A stretch of DNA of 64,000 nt from Isoperla grammatica (GCA_945910005.1 OX246746.1:42132270-42196269); one strand, 5' to 3'; numbered from the stretch's first letter, positions 22,784-40,532 are shown. Notes: generated by a model from the letters alone, not told the origin. Translations and numbers: made by a program.

Positions 22784-25700
22784 CTGAAAGAAAGAAGATC
22801 AAGGGCCACATATTGAAAATAATCTTGGCAACATTATTCGTGTGCGGTGTAACACTTAACAGATGGATGCATGACATTGTTTCATAGTAACATTATAAGA
22901 CTGATTCTTAACACTTACTTGCGAACTACGTCCACATTATATTAGAGCTTACATCTGGTAAGAGTAAACGTTTCTATAGTAAAGATTCTAAATTTACATG
23001 GTAGATAACTCTTACATGCAAGTTTGGTTTGTAGTGTTTTAATATAATTTTGTAACTTCAGTGGCTACTAGCATGAGGTATGGTCTATGGACATATTTCG
23101 CCAGTCGTCATCTTTCACATAATAATTCTTACTTACCACTTACCAACCTGTTTGCAATCAGCCGCCTTCCCCCATTCATTCATCGTTGTGAAGCTGAAGA
23201 CGCTTGCACAATGAATATTACCCGTATTAAGCTATTTACACCACCAACCAAGTAAGCATGCAATACTCAACTAATACCAATACAACTACTTTAAAACATG
23301 CACAGAGGATTACTAGGCATTAGGTATAGCTTCACTCATCGATAGTCGTCGCTCATAATTTGTTCTCACACTTTTATGTGGCACAAGATCGTTGGAATGG
23401 CTTCTGCAGGATGCGGGATTTACTCTAATAGCTTGCAAGAATATACGCCTAGGACCTACGTGAGGATATCAAGTATTTTGTCTATATCATTAAAATTATC
23501 TGTTTAACATCAAAATTTAGAAATGATGCGGAACTATATACTATCAATATGTAGCTAGTATCCACGGGTGTCTAAAAAATAATTAAAAATGTATTACGTT
23601 TCGATCAAACTAGACACTTTTACACGTTACTAAATTGTGCTATTTTATCGTAATGTAATATATGTTACTACAATTTGTTAGTATCAAGCTCCTGGTAATA
23701 TCTGGCCCTGCATGGTTTCAACATTTTTACTTTGAAGTCAAAGTAAAAATTTTGGAGATACGATCAAAATACCTTAAATTGTCTTCTGTCTCACGCTATT
23801 CGTATCGAACTCCCTTAACCGTGTGTATGGGGGGGGATAAAACCTGTACGTCTACTTTTGTCAAGCATTGTAATACATGTACGTTTATGTCGTTAATTAT
23901 AAGACTTCAATATTTGTGGACACGATAGTATGAGAGTGTGTGACCCTCTCTTTAGTTGGAAATGCATTCACGTGATAAGAACGGGTTCGCTTTTAAATGT
24001 GTTACTAGTCACGGAACATACAGGCGTGTTAAAGACTCGGAACAAAACAACAATCGTTTTTCTTTTTTGAAAATGTCTCATCTCACAAAAATTCCCTAGA
24101 CGATTAGGTAAAAATCGTAAAAAGAAATTGTATGATAACTGATACCATACACTCACAAGTTAACTATAGATTATAAAAAGGCATTAACAATATCTACATT
24201 TAAATAAGTCGTCCATTGATAGTGTTGTACACAAAAATGTAACAAATCTATACTCAAACCCGTGAATTATTTATAATATTATATTGTTTAATAAAGCAAC
24301 CGTTTATTTTGGGAGCACCAAATGTAGGATATTGGATTGAATAATAATTTAAAAAATTAAGATTATGTTCTCGTCTAGATATAAATCTGACAAATTCAAT
24401 GATATCTTCTACTGCACGATATAGTAATATAATTGAATTAAAGCCTATGAACAATACTTATTAGTTGGTGATTCTTCTTGTTTGTAGCTTACATTGAATT
24501 CGGATTCCCCACATTGAATTATATTCAGTGATAGTTAACCAAACACAAAGCATTTTCAGTCTTAACTGGAACTACAGTGTTTTGTAAGAGACAATATCTC
24601 TTGACTGTCTTGACTTTGACGTATCTTATTAGTTATTAGAGCCAAGTAAAATTCGCGTTACGAAATGAAACGAAACTGTAGTTATACCTCTAAAAATGAT
24701 AATTGTGGACGAGACTCGTGGCAGCATTTAAACTATGCAAATTTTGAATCGCGAAATATCGCGATTTGGAGCTTCAACCACGAAATCCACGAATCACGTA
24801 TTCGCGAAATAAGACCGAAATAACGAAAATGGGTTACATATTGGCCTTAAATAATTGTTAGCGTAAGAAAAAAACGTGCAGAAGAATTAAAAATATAAAG
24901 GAAATAGGATGCACTGTTTATACACACCAATGACTCGTCTTTATTTGAGTGATGTCCCTAAATTGATTATAAAACTTTTAATTTGTTGCTTGTTATGCAC
25001 CTTATAAAAATAACATCGCCAAAACGCGAGATTCACATTTTGAAAAACGAAATTTGGGAAGAAATAAAACCATTTCTGTATGGGCCTACTTACTACTGTC
25101 TGTACCCAATTCATTGGCCAAAATAATGGTGATTTTGCCTTAATGCCAGTGTTTGCGAGTATTAAGTAACGTCCCCTGCCGACTACAAAGTATATAACGA
25201 AGCCTCTCTATATTGTCCTGGACCTGATTGGTATCGATACCAAAATATGGAACATTAAGGCTAGCTTTGAAAATCGTCTATTGTGGGTTTCAGGATTCTT
25301 TAAGAATGTCAACAAATTAAGGTTGCAAACTAAAGAGTAACAATAAAAGACAAGAGAATAGAAAAAATGATGCAATTATGGAATTGAAGATTATCTTCAG
25401 CTGTGTATCTAGTGAAAATATTGCAAATTTATTGTTAGTTAATCTCATATGTTTAAACCCCATAGCGTGAAACTATACCGAGAATGCCTTGGTTTGCAGA
25501 GTTACCTAGTGCAAATGGCGCCTCTGCTTCCCCAGGATGCGCATTGCGCAATGCGCACCGTAGTGATTACCTCGTTAGTGTTGTGTGAATATAAGGTTCG
25601 CATTTTGCAGGGATATACTCCTCTCCTATCCTATGGTTTAATCTATTTTATCCAATGTTTTCTGGACTGTACTATGTACCATGTATGTCTGTTATTGGGT

Positions 25701-25842
25701 AAATAAATAATAATAATTCAAATCCTAGACAAACCACTTTTTTGTTTTGCAAAGACAGGATAAATGTCTTGGAAGTATAACTATTATAACTATCTATTTT
25801 TTATACTCATTTTATGTTAAATGTGTGCCTTTATCTAAATTG
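22784..25842. other. Intronic, little recognisable
   Basis: AT-rich. 25449-25715 ends in an AAATAAATAATAATAAT tail and may be a retrotransposon 3' end, but the 85-codon frame there shows no clear motif. Confidence 0.3.
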
Positions 25843-27396
25843 CCTGTCCCTTACCATAGTTCATACTGATACGACTCAAGCCTGTCTCTTCTGAGTTCAC
25901 ACTTACATACACGCATAGACTGTCCCTTCTGGGTTCATACTGACACGACTCAAGCCTGTCCCTTCTGAGTTCACACTTACATACACGCATAGACTGTCCC
26001 CTCTGGGTTCATACTGACACGACTCAAGCCTGTCCCTTCTGAGTTCACACTTACATACACGCATAGACTGTCCCCTCTGGGTTCATACTGATACGACTCA
26101 AGCCTGTCCCTTCTGAGTTCACACTTACATACACGCATAGACTGTCCCCTCTGGGTTCATACTGATACAACTCAAGCCTGTCTCTTTTGAGTTCACTCTT
26201 ACATACACGCATAGACTGTCCCTTCTGGGTTTATACTGATACAACTCAAGCCTGTCCCTTCTGAGTTCACACTTACATACACGCATAGACTGTCCCTTCT
26301 GGGTTCATACTGATACGACTCAAGCCTGTCCCTTCTGAGTTCACACTTACATACACGCATAGACTGTCCCTTCTGGGTTCATACTGATACGACTCAAGCC
26401 TGTCCCTTCTGAGTTCACACTTACATACACGCATAGACTGTCCCCTCTGGGTTCATACTGATACGACTCAAGCCTGTCCCTTCTGAGTTCACACTTACAT
26501 ACACGCATAGACTGTCCCTTCTGGGTTCATACTGACACGACTCAAGCCTGTCCCTTCTGAGTTCACACTTACATACACGCATATACTGTCCCTTCTGGGT
26601 TCATACTGACACGACTCAAGCCTGTCCCTTCTGAGTTCACACTTACATACACGCATAGACTGTCCCTTCTGGGTTCATACTCATAACTTACAACTCAAGC
26701 CTGTCTCTTCTGAGTTCACACTTACATGCACGCATAGACTGTCTCTTCTGGGTTCATACTGATACAACTCAAGCCTGTCTCTTCTGAGTTCACACTAACA
26801 TACACGCATAGACTGTCCCTTCTGGGTTCATACTGATACAACTCAAGCCTGTCTCTTCTGAGTTCACACTTACATACACGCATAGACTGTCCCCTCTGGG
26901 TTCATACTGACACGACTCAAGCCTGTCCCTTCTGGGTTCACTCTTACATACACGCATAGACTGTCCCTTCTGGGTTCATACTGATACGACTCAAGCCTGT
27001 CCCTTCTGAGTTCACACTTACATACACGCATAGACTGTCCCTTCTGGGTTCATACTGATACGACTCAAGCCTGTCCCTTCTGAGTTCACACTTACATACA
27101 CGCATAGACTGTCCCTTCTGGGTTCATACTGATACGACTCAAGCCTGTCCCTTCTGAGTTCACACTTACATACACGCATAGACTGTCCCTTCTGGGTTCA
27201 TACTGATACGGCTCAAGCCTGTCCCTTCTGAGTTAACACTTACATACACGCATAGACTGTCCCTTCTGGGTTCATACTGATACGACTCAAGCCTGTCCCT
27301 TCTGAGTTCACACTTACATACACGCATAGACTGTCCCTTCTGGGTTCATACTGATACGACCCAAGCCTGTCCCTTATCATAGTTCACACTGATACG
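25843..27396. repeat. 74-bp minisatellite (about 20.5 copies) made of two 37-bp halves
   Basis: The spacing between GCATAGACTGTCCC words is 74 bp. Each unit contains two related halves: TTCATACTGATACGACTCAA then GCCTGTCCCTTCTGAG, and TTCACACTTACATACACGCA then TAGACTGTCCCTTCTGGG. It therefore arose by doubling of a unit of about 37 bp. Units at both ends carry the same CCCTTA(C/T)CATAGTTCA variant. Confidence 0.93.
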
Positions 27397-27435
27397 TACA
27401 GTATACACGCAGACTCTCCATTCTGGGCTAACACT

Positions 27436-27868
27436 GCTTGACACTATCACACTGTCACACTGTCACACTGCTAGACACTGTCACACTGTCACACTGTTAC
27501 ACTGCTAGACACTGTCACACTGTCACATTGTCACACTGTCACACTGTAGACACTGCCACACTGTCACACTGTCACTCTGCTAGACACTGTCACACTGTCA
27601 CACTGCTAGACACTGTCACACTGCTAGACACTGTCACACTGTCACACTATCACACTACTAGACACTGTCAAACTGCTAGACACAGTCACACTGTCACACT
27701 GTCACAATGTCACACTGTCACACTATCACACTGCCACACTGTCACACTGGTTGACACTGTCACACTGTCACACTGTCACACTGTCATACTGTCACACTGT
27801 CACACAGTCACACTGTCACACTGTCACACTGTCACACTGTCACACTGTCACACTGTCACACTGTCACA
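27436..27868. repeat. 8-bp minisatellite (GTCACACT)n
   Basis: About 54 units. TGCTAGAC-type variants of the same 8-bp length are dispersed through the left two thirds. The 145-codon HTVTLSHC frame is an artefact. Confidence 0.95.
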
Positions 27869-30060
27869 TTTATAGCTGTTTAATATTGCAGCTACTCATT
27901 GCCTAAACCCATTTATAGCTGGTGAGGAGAAGACGATATGATGGGATATAGTAGTAGGAAGGGTATGACCTGCTAAAGCGTGTGAATACTTTTGCATGTA
28001 TGATTTTATCTTAAATATTTTGAAAACAAATTTCCAGAATTAATATTATAAGTCAGAAGGTTTACCTACCAGAACGTCTATAGGTCTACGTAGGGGTGAA
28101 ATAACGTGTACATGCCAATAGCAGAATTAAATTCAAATTTATATAATGTGTGCATACAAATGTATAAAATACGTGACTAGCAACTTAAAATACACATGCA
28201 CGGATATAAATATCTGATGAGTGTGCGTGGGTGGTTGTTTGGCACACAAACATGAAACAACCTATGGTAGCAATGGTAGCAAGTTTAATATAATTAATTG
28301 TATATAACCTACGCATAATCTTTGTAAAATTAGCTTCCTATTATTTCATTGCTTTGAAAACAGAATCCGATTACATATACATAGTGTGAGTGGTAGATGG
28401 AATAAATAATGGGGTATTGTCCTCATCATCAAATTGTTCGTGAATTATAATTTCATTCAATGCTATTGCATCATGCTAGACAAGGAGATTGGACACAACC
28501 CCATTCGTAAATCGAACCTAGTAACTCACAGCCCCTGGTGATAAGGTTCGGACCGTTATCACCACTAATAGTTAGATATTATGTTAGCAGACTTTATGTT
28601 CCAATATCTCTATAGCGAGGAAGTGTGGGATCACAATAAGGTTGCCCGGAGATATATAGATATATATTGTATCTGCTCTAAGGGCAGGACTACCATGTGC
28701 CCAAATGATACTACGGTCGGGCGGTTGAGCCCAATACAACCTAAGTAGTGCGCAGTAGAAGCAAACAGCGCACTGAAATGTGTGTCTGCAGTGGATGAAC
28801 GCATGAGTGTTATAATTTTGTAAAATTAATACTTGCATTCATAAGCATTTATCAACATATTGGTTCATATTCATACTCTATACTAGTATGACAATCTATA
28901 CTAGTATGACAATCTTTAAATGGGATAGACACTGAAGGAGTACCTTCATCTCCCCCCCTTTTAGTTAACCTTGAACCCCCCCCCCCGTATTAGTGTAGCA
29001 TCTACCCACAAATCATTATCACATATCTATAATATTAATATATCACTAGTCGTGATTATCCCACAAGTAGTTTTGAAATCACATGAGGGTTCAAGTGGGT
29101 GTTTCTCAAAGTCAAAACTTGCACTGCCCGTAGCCTGATGTTCAAAACCAAACTATTTTATGACTGTCAAATAGTTACAGAATATATTATAGAAACAATG
29201 AAGTGAAATATTATTTTATTATTTTTATAGTCAGACGATACAAATGTACAAACTACAAAGTGTGTAGCACCTTGAGGTGCTCCCCCCCTCATAGAAGAGC
29301 TGATATACTCAAGTAGCAATGCAGCGGCGACGTCTATCTCATACACTACTGATAACACGAACGCGCCGCTATATTATAATATATGACTAGCCTAGAAACC
29401 ACGTTGGGGAAATGTGAGCAAATTATATAAATAAATGTACGTTTAATGCTTATTTTGGTAGCACCTTGACACGTAGAAAAAGTGGAAAATGCATACAAAT
29501 AAATGTGGTTGCTCATTACATTATAATTATCGAATGTTGTCTAACAATGTAGATAATGAATATTATACTGTTCTAAATCCACATACTTATTTTAGATATG
29601 ATACGTACAGTTATATCAATATGAAAATTTTGCTCCTCAATATTTTACAAATAGACGTAAACAAGTAATAAAAACCCATTCATTTTACGTTGATATGTCT
29701 ATCGATAACATTACTATTTATATCAATTACAGTATATAACCCCTTAAAACAATTACAGCTCCCTGTGTTAACTTTAAACTTTTATAAACACTTCAATCTA
29801 TAAGTAATTGCGTTGTGTTTCACCAAGTAAAGACTGTTATAGACCTAAACACTACAATCTATAAGAAGTTGCGTTGGTTTAACCACTCTTTATTATATAA
29901 CCAATTGTTGAATTGCTCTTATTCTGTGTGAATAATGGCATAATAATAGTAAACACTGGTATAGGCCTAAACATTAAGATCTATAAGTAGTTGCATAGTG
30001 TTTACCGATGTAAATAAATGGCATGACAACGAACGAAGTAACGAAAAAGTGTAACGACAG
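27869..30060. other. Intronic segment, mostly unremarkable
   Basis: Contains a tRNA-like relic (below), a C-run at 28974-28986 and a direct repeat TATACTAGTATGACAATCT (twice, 28879-28916). No gene seen. Confidence 0.4.
28495..28580 (-). repeat. tRNA-like SINE head relic
   Basis: On the minus strand TAGTGGTGATAACGG resembles a box A. About 36 nt further is AGGTTCGATTTAC, close to a box B. The middle (28537-28563) folds into a hairpin, as an anticodon arm would. This looks like a decayed tRNA-derived SINE. Confidence 0.4.
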
Positions 30061-32652
30061 GTAGACATACAGGAACCGCACAGGGATATCAGGGAGATAT
30101 GTGGGTATAAAGACAGACATACATGTAGACTATGAACACACATATAGACATACAGACATACAGACAGACACAACGGACATGCGGGGGATAGACATAACAG
30201 AGGTTGTCAGATAGACATACAGACATACAGGTAGAGCAAAGAAGGGATATCAGGGAGATAGGTGGGTATAAAGACAGACATACATGTAGACTATGAACAC
30301 ACGTATAGACATACAGACATACAGGTAGAGCACAGGGATATCAGGGAGATAGGTGGGTATAAAGACAGACATACATGTAGACTATGAACACACGTATAGA
30401 CATACATACATACAGGTAGAGCACAGGGATATCAGGGAGATAGGTGGGTATAAAGACAGACATACATGTAGACTATGAACACACATATGGACATACAGAC
30501 ATACAGATAGAGCACAGGGATATCAGGGAGATAGGTGGGTATAAAGACAGACATACATGTAAACTATGAACACACATATAGACATACAGACATACAGCTA
30601 GAGCACAGGGATATCCGGGAGATAGATGGGTATACAGACAGACATACATGTAGACTATGAACACACATATGGACATACAGACATACAGGTAGAGCACAGG
30701 GATATCAGGGAGATAGGTGGGTATAAAGACAGACATACATGTAGACTATGAACACACATATTTACATACAGACATACAGGTAGAGCACAGGGATATCAGG
30801 GAGATAAGTGGGTATAAAGACAGACATACATGTAAACTATGAACACACATATGGACATACAGACATACAGGTAGAGCACAGGGATATCAGGGAGATAGGT
30901 GGGTATAAAGACAGACATACATGTAAACTATGAACACACATATAGACATACAGACATACAGGTAGAGCACAGGGATATCAGGGAGATAGATGGGTATACA
31001 GACAGACATACATGTAGACTATGAACACACATATGGACATACAGACATACAGGTAGAGCACAGGGACATCAGGGAGATAGGTGTGTATAAAGACAGACAT
31101 ACGTGTAGACTATGAACACACATATGGACATACAGACATACAGGTAGAGCACAGGGATATCAGGGAGATAGGTGGGTATAAAGACAGACATACATGTAGA
31201 CTATGAACACACATATGGACATACAGACATACAGGTAGAGCATAGGGATATCAGGGAGATAGGTGGGTATAAAGACAGACATACATGTAGACTATGAACA
31301 CACATATGGACATACAGACATACAGGTAGAGCACAGGGATATCAGGGAGATAGGTGGGTATAAAGACAGACATACATGTAAACTATGAACACACATATAG
31401 ACATACAGACATACAGGTAGAGCACAGGGATATCAGGGAGATAGGTGGGTATAAAGACATACATACATGTAGACTATGAACACACATATGGACATACAGA
31501 CAAACAGGTAGAGCACAGGGACATCAGTGAGATAGGTGGGTATACAGACATACATACATGTAGACTATGAACACACGTATAGATTTACATACATACAGGT
31601 AGAGCACAGGGATATCAGGGAGATAGGTGGGTATAAAGACAGACATACATGTAGACTATGAACACACATATAGACATACAGACATACAGGTAGAGCACAG
31701 GGACATCAGGAGGATGGGTGGGTATAAAGACATACATACATGTAGACTATGAACACACGTATAGACCTACAGACATACAGGTAGAGCACAGGGATATCAG
31801 GGAGATAGGTGGGTATAAAGACAGACATACATGTAGACTATGAACACACATATAGACATACAGACATACAGGTAGAGCACAGGGATATCTGGGAGATAGG
31901 TGGGTATAAAGACAGACATACATGTAGACTATGAACACACATATGGACATACAGACATACAGGTAGAGCACAGGGATATCAGGGAGATAGGTGGGTATAA
32001 AGACAGACATACATGTAAACTATGAACACACATATAGACATACAGACATACAGCTAGAGCACAGGGATATCAGGGAGATAGATGGGTATACAGACAGACA
32101 TACATGTAGACTATGAACACACATATGGACATACAGACATACAGGTAGAGCACAGGGATATCAGGGAGATAGGTGGGTATAAAGACAGACATACATGTAG
32201 ACTATGAACACACATATTTACATACAGACATACAGGTAGAGCACAGGGATATCAGGGAGATAGGTGGGTATAAAGACAGACATACATGTAGACTATGAAC
32301 ACACATATGGACATACAGACATACAGGTAGAGCACAGGGATATCAGGGAGATAGGTGGGTATAAAGACAGACATACATGTAAACTATGAACACACTTATA
32401 GACATACAGACATACAGGTAGAGCACAGGGATATCAGGGAGATAGATGGGTATACAGACAGACATACATGTAGACTATGAACACACATATGGACATACAG
32501 ACATACAGGTAGAGCACAGGGACATCAGGGAGATAGGTGTGTATAAAGACAGACATACGTGTAGACTATGAACACACATATGGACATACAGACATACAGG
32601 TAGAGCACAGGGATATCAGGAGGATGGGTGGGTATAAAGACAGACATACATG
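30061..32652. repeat. 91-bp minisatellite (about 28 copies) with a 16-unit duplication
   Basis: The unit begins GGGATATCAGGGAGATAGGT. Three private variants each recur exactly 1456 bp apart, which is 16 units: CAGCTAGAGC (30598 and 32054), CATATTTACATAC (30761 and 32217) and GTGTGTATAAAG (31081 and 32537). Minus-strand YVCMSICVFIV-type frames are artefacts. Confidence 0.95.
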
Positions 32653-33010
32653 CCTCATGCAGTTGAGGCTAAGGGTCCTAAGGTTCTAAGCTTACGACAT
32701 CTAGGGTCGTGGGTTCGTATCTCGTTTGTGATGGTCCTTCATCGTGATCTAGCCCCCCTCATCGTATGGAAGAGAATGATTGCAATCATAGTGACAAAAG
32801 CCACAAGAATCATTCAATGAACAGTGACAGAGTGAAAGTATAATGTTATAGTACGTAATTACTTGAACCCATGAAAACGTATCAGATATTGATTGAGTAA
32901 TCCCTTCTAGGTCTGGTGAAGTCAAACATTGAAACATACGTATCCTGGTCATAGGACAGCTAATCCTAAGCATCGCGGTCTACATGAACGAGTGAATGTT
33001 GAATTAAATA
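32653..33010 (+). repeat. Possible tRNA-derived SINE
   Basis: A head with GAGGCTAAGGG and GGGTTCGTATCTC (box-B-like, about 32710) is followed by about 250 nt of unique body. It ends in an AATAAATGTAAAATGTAAA tail. It directly abuts the 91-bp array. Tentative. Confidence 0.35.
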
Positions 33011-34802
33011 AATGTAAAATGTAAATTAAGTAAATGAAGAAGTACGCAAATATTGTGTCGAGGTAAATAATTGTCTTTACATGGTACAACAATGCAAAGC
33101 TTAGTTACTGTTCTGTATTATGATAAGCAGCATGAGTTGAACCTATAGGCTATAATTTATGTGTGTGGGAAAGGTAATATTTTAGTTTCCGTTAGAATTC
33201 TCAAACGGCTCAGTGAACGGAGTGTTTGTGTACCTAATTCAGTTTCGCTCCTAACACTCTACGTAGGATGAAATACTGTGTTTACGGTTTTGTATTTTTT
33301 CTTAGTATTTGATTCTTGGCTTGATTAGCGTTATTAGAATGTCACTGTGGAATTTTAATTTAAAGCCTTATATAAATTGTATTACAATGCATACATCTGT
33401 CTTTTTATTATTGACTGCAGCACATTGCTGTCTCTCTTCTTTTATGGAATTTTTAAGTTTTTGTTGTATTGTCATCTTGTTGTTGGTTGTTAAGTTTTAA
33501 TGTTCACGCCAAATGGCATAAACTTGTGTATTGTGTACATTTAATTAAATAAATAATAAATAAATATATAACAAATACCGTACAAGTATGAGACAATGAC
33601 AAAGAAAATGTAGTAAACATAAACAAAAACTAGATAATAACTGCTAAATTTAATACTACTGTTTGATAGATTATTTGCTACATGCTATAACAATGACATA
33701 ATAATTGATAGTTTTCTGTTAAAATACTACGCCAAGGTTACATTTAGTGCGTTTCTGAACTAACATTGTTTTATACTATTCTGATTCTCTTATGTTAAAT
33801 AAAAGAATCGAGTACATAGCAAAAAGCACTACCCAGCATTGCCCAAAAACTATTTCATAAAAACGGCTACTCATAAATTAATTTCACAAATCCATGGCTG
33901 GGTAAAATATTATTGTGTGCATTACAATAATAAAATTACTATCCAATTGGTGGAATAAAGCAATATTGTGTTATGTACCTTTCACCTATAATCACTTGCT
34001 CCAAATTTGTCTAGTGATATTATTAAATGATTATAACAATATATGCAATATTATTTTTTGTATTATTATTAATTGTAGAACAATATCGGTGTGTAAGTCC
34101 AAGTTTCACGGTTCAACTAGAGTTATTGCTAGAAAGGTTGACCAGTCATCTATCAATGTGTCCCACCGGTAATGAATTGAAATAATTATTACGAGTGTTA
34201 ATGGGACATGATTGTAACTAACGGTCCACTTATTCATGCTGGCTGGCTATTTTAATAGTAGCTGTGTCTACAAAGTTGTTTTCAAATAAAGTAAGGGTGA
34301 AGATGTACCAATTAACCACATGTCCTACTCCTACCCATATATCCCATTGAGTAGATTGTAATACAGTTGCCCTTATTGTTTCTAGATGTATTGTGTGTGC
34401 GTCACTGGTTTTACAGATCATTACACTTTTGTAAGTATATATACGTGATGAATTCAAATCAGTTTTAAAATGAGATAACCTGCGATCCTAGGTCAATACA
34501 AATAAGGAAGAGAGTGCTTGTGTGTTTATGTCCATAAATATAATAGCACTACTCTGATGGTTATTATAGCGTAGCCTATTTAATGTACAGGTTAATGCAC
34601 AAGATCATCAGCATTACGGTTATAAGTAGTTTATTGAACACTAGAATTAGGCCTAACGAACTTTTATGTAAATATCTAATGGTTAATGATGTGATGCGTA
34701 CATATTCAGTAACAGAATTTACTGTTTACGCCAACAGTTTAGCTGTATGCACGCTTGCATGGATTAATTGTTGTATAAGTTCTTTGAATGTACCGAATAA
34801 TA
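33011..34802. other. Intronic, little recognisable
   Basis: 33309-33570 is a hydrophobic 63-codon frame followed by AAATAAATAATAAATAAAT. It may be a LINE 3' tail, but no RT motif is seen. The rest is AT-rich. Confidence 0.3.
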
Positions 34803-36469
34803 TTGCAATAAAGGCATACTAGACTAGCTTACTATTCCGACAAGAAATGAAGATACATCTGCATGATCTTATAGTTTATTATTGCAATAGGGACATACTA
34901 GACTAGCTTACTATTGCGACAAGAAATGGAGATACAACTGCATGATCCTATAGTTTATTATTGCAATAGGGACATACTAGACTAGCTTACTATTCCGACA
35001 AAAAATTAAGATACAACTGCATGATCCTATAGTTTATTATTGCAATAGGGACATACTAGACTAGCTTACTATTCCGACAAGAAATGAAGATACATCTGCA
35101 GAATCCTATAGTTTATTATTGCAATAGAGGCCTACTAGACTAGCTTACTATTCCGACAAGACATGAAGATACATCTGCATGATCCTATAGTTTATTATTG
35201 CAATAGGGACATACTCGACTAGCTTACTATTCCGACAAGACATGAAGATACAACTGCATGATCCTATAGTTTATTATTGCAATAGGGACATACTAGACTA
35301 GCTTACTATTCCGACAAGAAATGAAGATACATCTGCATGATCCGATAGTTTATTATTGCAATAAGGACATACTAGACTAGCTTACTATTCCGACAAGAAA
35401 TGAAGATACAACTGCATGATCCTATAGTTTATTATTGCAATAAGGACATACTAGACTAGCTTACTATTCCGACAAGAAATGAAGATACAACTGCATGATC
35501 CTATAGTTTATTATTGCAATAAGGACATACTAGACTAGCTTACTATTCCGACAAGATATGAAGATACATCTGCATGATCCTATAGTTTATTATTGCAATA
35601 GGGACATACTAGACTACTAGACTAGCTTACTATTCCGACAAGACATGAAGATACATCTGCATGATCCTATAGTTTATTATTGCAATAGGGACATACTAGA
35701 CTAGCTTACTATTCCGACAAGAAATGAAGATACATCTGCAGAATCCTATAGTTTATTATTGCAATAGAGGCCTACTAGACTAGCTTACTATTCCGACAAG
35801 AAATGAAGATACAACTGCATGATCCTATAGTTTATTATTGCAATAAGGACATACTAGACTAGCTTACTATTCCGACAAGAAATGAAGATACAACTGCATG
35901 ATCCTATAGTTTATTATTGCAATAAGGACATACTAGACTAGCTTACTATTCCGACAAGATATGAAGATACATCTGCATGATCCTATAGTTTATTATTGCA
36001 ATAGGGACATACTAGACTAGCTTACTATTTCGACAAGACATGAAGATACATCTGCATGATCCTATAGTTTATTATTGCAATAGGGACATACTAGACTAGC
36101 TTACTATTCCGACAAGAAATGAAGATACATCTGCAGAATCCTATAGTTTATTATTGCAATAGAGGCCTACTAGACTAGCTTACTATTCCGACAAGACATG
36201 AAGATACATCTGCATGATCCTATAGTTTATTATTGCAATAGGGACATACTCGACTAGCTTACTATTCCGACAAGAAATGAAGATACATCTGCAGAATCCT
36301 ATAGTTTATTATTGCAATAGAGGCCTACTAGACTAGCTTACTATTCCGACAAGAAATAAAGATACATATGCATGATCCTATAGTTTATTATTGCAATAGG
36401 GACATACTAGACTAGCTTACTATTCCGACAAGAAATGAAGATACAACTGCATGATCCCATAATTTATTA
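34803..36469. repeat. 79-bp minisatellite (about 21 copies)
   Basis: The unit includes CTATAGTTTATTATTGCAAT and CTAGACTAGCTTACTATTCC. A variant pair (CAGAATCC with GAGGCCTAC) recurs at 35101, 35741, 36136 and 36293. The 35741 to 36136 spacing is exactly five units. One unit has an 8-bp internal duplication (ACTAGACT) at about 35610. Confidence 0.95.
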
Positions 36470-37339
36470 CAAAAAATAGTAGCTTCAGTAATTTATGTAG
36501 TGGAGAGAAGCACGAGGGTTTGAATTATGGCCCGTTTCTAGTGATGAAGAGAGCATTTTGAAGTGTTTATTATTTCTAGTAAGTTGGATGTACCACACCA
36601 CTCTGCTACTACACAGCATCGTCAATAGGTAACCGCGTAAACACCTAAACACCTAAACACCGCGTCCTCGCGACAAGACGTTAAACAGGCCAGCTACTCA
36701 AACAAGGTATCAAACAAACTTTCAAACGTAATGCTTAGGAAAATATACAACACAGAAGCTTCTAAGCGGCTGTGTTTCCATAGAGAAAATATGATTTGTC
36801 ACCAAATACTATTACTTTTATCATTTATTGTTGGTTTTGCAAACCGCTAAAGTCAGTTATCAATGTCAATTTGTGCATGAAGGGAATTTCTCTGTAATTT
36901 GATTATAATTATACGTTATCTACGCGAAGGTTTACGCGAAGGTTTGCCCTTACATAGGCTAAATGTTATTTATACACAGAATGGATACTTTTCATTAGTA
37001 CGGAGCAATGACCGATAATGATAGATTTAGCCTCTATTCTGAATAAGAAGGCGTTTTAATGATTCTAAATTAAATTGCATTAACTGTGTTTCATCAAGAA
37101 AATAACCCCATTAGTTATAGCAAAAGCATATGTACAATATTAATAAAAACAATAGGTCTACCATAGCATTAATAACACTTGGTTACTTTTTATGAGCTTT
37201 AAAATTGTTGGCAGTGCGTATTTAAAGAAAAACAAGTGTGTAAACAGCAAACCAATATAATCAATAATAATGAAATATTGAAATATTGACAATGTTGTTG
37301 TTTTAATACTGTTTACCATAGGAAGAATTACGTAAATTA
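36470..37339. other. Intronic, no feature recognised
   Basis: Unique sequence between the array and the LINE tail. A short repeated ACACCTAA word lies near 36640. Confidence 0.4.
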
Positions 37340-37829
37340 TTGTAAAAATATATCCTTGATGACATTGGACAACAGGCGTAAACTGTTGGACATGATGTTT
37401 TTGTATAAACTAGTTAATAACATAGTCGATTCGCTTTTACTCAGATTTTTAAACTTTTTCGTGCCTACCAACACACTAGAAGTCACCCTACTTTTTATGT
37501 TTGTAACAACAGGATTGATGTTTTAAAGTATATGCAACCATTGGTAGGTTACAAACCTCTTTTAACTCTTTGGCTAAAATAGTGTGTAATCAAGTTGATC
37601 TGTTTTCTGACAATTTAATATGCTTAAGGGCTAAAATAATGAATGTGTTAAATAATATGAGATAGGGTTGATGTAAACAATGAGTTGACTATGTACATCT
37701 ATGTACATTAATTGTGAATTGTGATCCTTACAAATTGTGTGTTATTTTCAGGTTATATTACATTTACACTTGTGGAGTTTAAATATTCTGTTGTAAATAA
37801 AGTATTAAAAAAAAAAAAAAAAAAAAAAA
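37340..37829 (+). mobile_element. 5'-truncated LINE 3' end with poly-A
   Basis: The frame at about 37352 reads LDNRRKLLDMMFLYKLVNN, followed by FFVPTNT. This matches the extreme C-terminus of jockey-like reverse transcriptases (RR..L..L.FLYK..N....). A 3' UTR follows with AATAAA at 37796-37801 and 23 A's at 37807-37829. It is a dead-on-arrival insertion antisense to abd-A. Confidence 0.65.

Positions 37830-40532
<2,703 letters not shown>

Noticed and set aside
25843..36469. CRISPR-like regular repeats
   Set aside because: Units are contiguous with no unique spacers, and the host is a eukaryote. They are minisatellites.
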